Assembly (NCBI GenBank): GCA_018716795.1
Contig: DVJK01000182.1
Span: 1-7,476, forward strand
Source: Candidatus Scatomorpha merdipullorum
Lineage (GTDB): Bacteria; Bacillota; Clostridia; Oscillospirales; Oscillospiraceae
Direction of reading: 5' to 3'
DNA: 7,476 nucleotides
A model generated the notes under the pieces. It did no database searches, was not told the origin of the DNA, and saw nothing but the letters and a program-made list of their open reading frames with translations. Shown in pieces: positions 5,834-7,476 of this stretch. Position 1 is the first letter of the stretch, and each line of letters begins with the position of its first letter. A program made the position numbers and the translations under genes.

Positions 5834-6550
5834 GTGCAAATAGTCATAGATCTCGTGCTGCTGGCCATATTGATAATCTGTGTCTGGTCGGGCTACCGCA
5901 AGGGCTTCATCATAGGCATCGCGAACCTGCTGGGCATAGTCGTCGCGCTCTACGCGGCGGTGCTCGTCTCGAGCGCGTTTTCCTATGACGTCGTGCCCGT
6001 GCTCAGGCCCTTTGTCAGCGGCTATGTCGAGGGCCGCATGAACGAGGAGGTGCTCGAGGAGATGGGCCTTGAGGACACCGACCTCTCCTACGAGGACATC
6101 CTCGCCGGCGACGCCGAGCTCAGGCACGAATTCTGCAAGACCTGCTACGAGACCGTCGGTATCTACGAGGACGCCGCCGACCAGATGGCTGCGGAGGCCG
6201 AGAGCTACGCCGACGCCAACGGCGCGCTCATAAGCGAGGCCATCGTCGAGGTCCTCTGCGAACGGCTCTGCTACGTCGCGGGCGTGACGCTGCTGTTTTT
6301 GATTTTCCTCATCGCCCTCATGGCCATAGCCAACATACCCAACCTCAGCTACCGCATCCCCAACATGGATTTGCTCAACGACGCGGGCGGCGCGGCCATG
6401 GGTCTCGTGAACGGCCTGTGCTACTGCGTGCTGATAAGCTGGTTTTTGCGCTTCGTCGGCCTGATAATCGGGCCGGACACCCTGTCCTCCACGCTGCTCG
6501 CGAGGTTCTTCATCTCCATAGACCTCCTCACCGCCGGCGTGGGGATATAA
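5834..6550 (+). CDS. CvpA family membrane protein
   Basis: Predicted polytopic inner-membrane protein of 238 residues in the CvpA (colicin V production) family, whose biochemical role is not settled. The start is a GTG at 5834 with an excellent ribosome site AAAGGAGGT (5818-5826) seven bases upstream. The N terminus matches the family pattern: IDLVLLAILIICVWSGYRKGF (about 5-25), with an early Asp and a Gly-Tyr-Arg-Lys-Gly turn between helices one and two. Membrane segments are seen at about 4-20, 24-48, 147-167 and 185-213. The central region (60-140) is acidic and soluble, with a Cys-X2-Cys (101-104). The segment NDAGGAAMGLVNG (182-194), with its Gly- and Ala-rich helix, is also typical of the family. 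It is the last gene of the operon, 21 bases after the small ORF. It is followed by tandem hairpins rather than a clear terminator. Confidence 0.85.
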   Translation: MQIVIDLVLLAILIICVWSGYRKGFIIGIANLLGIVVALYAAVLVSSAFSYDVVPVLRPFVSGYVEGRMNEEVLEEMGLEDTDLSYEDILAGDAELRHEFCKTCYETVGIYEDAADQMAAEAESYADANGALISEAIVEVLCERLCYVAGVTLLFLIFLIALMAIANIPNLSYRIPNMDLLNDAGGAAMGLVNGLCYCVLISWFLRFVGLIIGPDTLSSTLLARFFISIDLLTAGVGI

Positions 6551-6552
6551 AG

Positions 6553-6659
6553 GCCGCTTCGCGCGGCAAGTCACCATTGCCCGGCGCGAGCGCCGGGCAG
6601 GGGACCTCGTTGGCCGTGAAGGCCGTCGAGGCCTTCACGGCCAGATACCCTTCACGGCC
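6553..6659. repeat. Three tandem hairpins with 9-base GGCC periodicity, no T-run
   Basis: Three inverted repeats follow the cvpA-family stop codon. The first is GCCGC (6553-6557) with GCGGC (6563-6567). The second is GCCCGGCG (6579-6586) with CGCCGGGC (6591-6598), an 8-bp stem with a four-base loop. The third is TGGCCGTGAAGGC (6611-6623) with GCCTTCACGGCCA (6631-6643), which becomes 14 bp when the C6624-G6630 pair is added. GGCC recurs at 6612, 6621, 6630 and 6639, exactly nine bases apart, and once more at 6656. A further TTCACGGCC (6651-6659) copies the distal arm and could compete for the same partner. None ends in a T-run, so classic intrinsic termination is doubtful; a 3'-end stabiliser or a dispersed palindromic repeat are alternatives. 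Confidence 0.7.
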
Positions 6660-6681
6660 GGAAGCTCTATTATGAACAAAC

Positions 6682-6716
6682 TGTCAATTAAGGTTTTGAG
6701 CTATTGACAATTGACA
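6682..6716. repeat. Inverted and direct TTGACA repeats upstream of the clp promoter
   Basis: TGTCAATT (6682-6689) is the exact reverse complement of AATTGACA (6709-6716). TTGACA occurs twice in direct orientation seven bases apart (6704-6709 and 6711-6716); the first copy serves as the -35 box. The arrangement could bind a second regulator or simply reflect duplicated promoter sequence. It does not have the heptad spacing of a CtsR operator. Confidence 0.5.
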
Positions 6717-6732
6717 CGCTTAGTGATAAATT
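6704..6732 (+). promoter_or_regulatory. Sigma-A-type promoter of the Clp ATPase gene
   Basis: The -35 box is a perfect TTGACA (6704-6709). A 17-base spacer leads to TAAATT (6727-6732), preceded by TG at 6724-6725 one base before the box, an extended -10 arrangement. Transcription would start near 6738-6740, inside the CIRCE element. This overlap is the usual layout for HrcA repression. The -10 box itself is imperfect. Confidence 0.7.
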
Positions 6733-6757
6733 AGCACTCGGATAAAAAGAGTGCTAA
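6731..6757. promoter_or_regulatory. CIRCE element (HrcA operator)
   Basis: TTAGCACTC (6731-6739), nine bases, then GAGTGCTAA (6749-6757) matches the CIRCE consensus at every position. HrcA binds this inverted repeat and represses heat-shock genes, classically groESL and dnaK operons. Here it overlaps the -10 region and start site of the promoter for the Clp ATPase gene, 56 bases before its ATG, so heat-shock derepression of that gene is strongly suggested. Confidence 0.97.
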
Positions 6758-6762
6758 TTTTC

Positions 6763-6786
6763 TTTTCCATACACATGAATGGAAAA
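6763..6786 (+). other. Leader hairpin between CIRCE and the clp start codon
   Basis: TTTTCCAT (6763-6770) and ATGGAAAA (6779-6786) are perfectly complementary with an eight-base loop. The hairpin is AT-rich and lies in the untranslated leader, 13 bases before the ribosome site AGGAGA (6800-6805). It contains an in-frame ATG (6775) in its loop. It might affect mRNA stability or translation; no T-run follows, so it is unlikely to terminate. Confidence 0.45.
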
Positions 6787-6813
6787 TTCTGCAATAAACA
6801 GGAGATCGGATTT

Positions 6814-7476
6814 ATGCAACCTACCCTTTGCTCACGCTGCAAGAAAAACATGGCAGTGATATTCATAACGCGGATGGACGGGAGCGGGAGCCACAACGAA
6901 GGGCTCTGCCTCAAGTGCGCGCATGAGCTGCACATCCAGCCCGTAGACGACATCATCAACCGCATGGGCCTGACGGACGAGGACCTTGACAGCCTCAGCA
7001 GCGAAATGCTCGAGGCCCTCAACGGGGCCGAGGGGCTCATGAATATCGACAGCTCGGATTCTGACTCCGAGGACGACGGCAAGACCGCCACCTTCCCCTT
7101 CCTCAACCGGCTGATGAGCCAGATGGGCGGCCAGCCGGCCAGGGATAACCCCAACCTGCCCTCCCAGCCCGGCCAGGGCCAGGGCGGCGCGCAGGGAGGC
7201 CCCGCGCCCCAGGGCGCCCCGCCGAAGGGCGGCAAGCGCAAGTTCCTGGATAACTACTGCATCGACCTCACCGAGCGCGCGCGCGAGGGCAAGCTCGACG
7301 CCATGATAGGCAGGGAGGAGGAGCTGGAGCGCGTCATTCAGATTCTCAACCGCCGCCAGAAGAACAACCCCTGCCTTATCGGCGAGCCCGGCGTCGGCAA
7401 AACGGCCATAGCGGAGGGCCTGGCCCAGCGCATAGCGAGCGGCGAGGTGCCCTACAAGCTGCGCGACAAGGAGGTC
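6814..7476 (+). CDS. clpE: ClpE-like ATP-dependent Clp protease ATP-binding subunit, N-terminal part (3' end outside window)
   Basis: AAA+ unfoldase expected to feed substrates to ClpP or act as a chaperone in the cytoplasm. The frame is open to the window edge (221 residues), so only the beginning is seen. The N terminus has a C4 zinc finger, CSRC (6-9) and CLKC (32-35), spaced CX2C-X22-CX2C as in ClpE, in place of the double Clp_N repeats of ClpA/ClpC. Next come a helical stretch with DDIINRMGL (45-53), an acidic Ser/Asp run (79-88) and a Gly/Gln/Pro-rich linker (about 104-140). The first AAA+ domain starts near LDNYCIDLTERAREGKLD (145-162), continues with MIGREEELERVIQIL (164-178) and has Walker A GEPGVGKT (190-197). 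The ATG at 6814 has AGGAGA eight bases upstream; an in-frame ATG at 6775 lacks one. The CIRCE site places it under HrcA. The ClpE symbol rests on the zinc finger, since the middle and second AAA+ domains are not visible. Confidence 0.92.
   Translation, partial: MQPTLCSRCKKNMAVIFITRMDGSGSHNEGLCLKCAHELHIQPVDDIINRMGLTDEDLDSLSSEMLEALNGAEGLMNIDSSDSDSEDDGKTATFPFLNRLMSQMGGQPARDNPNLPSQPGQGQGGAQGGPAPQGAPPKGGKRKFLDNYCIDLTERAREGKLDAMIGREEELERVIQILNRRQKNNPCLIGEPGVGKTAIAEGLAQRIASGEVPYKLRDKEV

Noticed and set aside
5652..5843. 63-codon plus-strand frame after truA
   Set aside because: It is Arg/Pro-rich, runs through the ribosome site and start of the cvpA-family gene, and has no good ribosome site. The overlapping 58-codon frame coupled to truA fits better.
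6682..6720. Possible CtsR operator upstream of the clp gene
   Set aside because: CtsR boxes are GGTCAAA-type heptads separated by three bases. The units here are TGTCAAT/ATTGACA with other spacing, and the complete CIRCE already explains heat-shock control.

Overview
The window is a GC-rich, gene-dense bacterial chromosome segment with every gene on the + strand. It suggests a Gram-positive Firmicute of the class Clostridia, perhaps near Oscillospiraceae. The grounds are a perfect CIRCE operator, strong GGAGG-type ribosome binding sites, lipobox lipoproteins, an ecfA1-ecfA2-ecfT-truA cluster and a ClpE-type zinc-finger Clp ATPase. The lineage is inferred from gene content and not proven.

Layout. 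(1) Positions 1-440 hold the C-terminal part of a polar-amino-acid ABC transporter ATPase, followed by an AT-rich gap with promoter-like boxes and a terminator-like hairpin. (2) A lipoprotein gene (556-1353) encodes a family 3 solute-binding protein whose segments are in circularly permuted order, with the C-terminal segment of the family ahead of the N-terminal lobe. It also appears to lack two standard ligand-binding residues. This is the most unusual object in the window. (3) A strong extended -10 promoter (1397-1426) starts a tightly packed run: a class I SAM methyltransferase, ecfA1, ecfA2, ecfT, truA, an uncharacterised 58-codon ORF and a CvpA-family membrane protein. Gaps are 0-30 bases and several junctions overlap by 1-4 bases, so this looks like one operon. 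EcfA1, EcfA2 and EcfT together form the energising module of an ECF-type vitamin/metal importer. No substrate-binding S component is present, which fits a shared (group II) module serving S components encoded elsewhere. TruA modifies tRNA and is a frequent partner of this cluster.

(4) Positions 6551-6813 hold no gene. They contain three tandem hairpins without a T-run, an AT-rich block with repeated TTGACA units, a sigma-A-like promoter, a perfect CIRCE site (HrcA operator) and a leader hairpin. (5) From 6814 to the window end runs the N-terminal part of a ClpE-like ATPase (C4 zinc finger, low-complexity linker, start of the first AAA+ domain). It is therefore probably a heat-shock gene repressed by HrcA.

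The ordinary parts (ECF module, TruA, methyltransferase, CvpA) are confidently assigned by motif. The permuted binding protein, the hairpin block and the small ORF deserve a second look.
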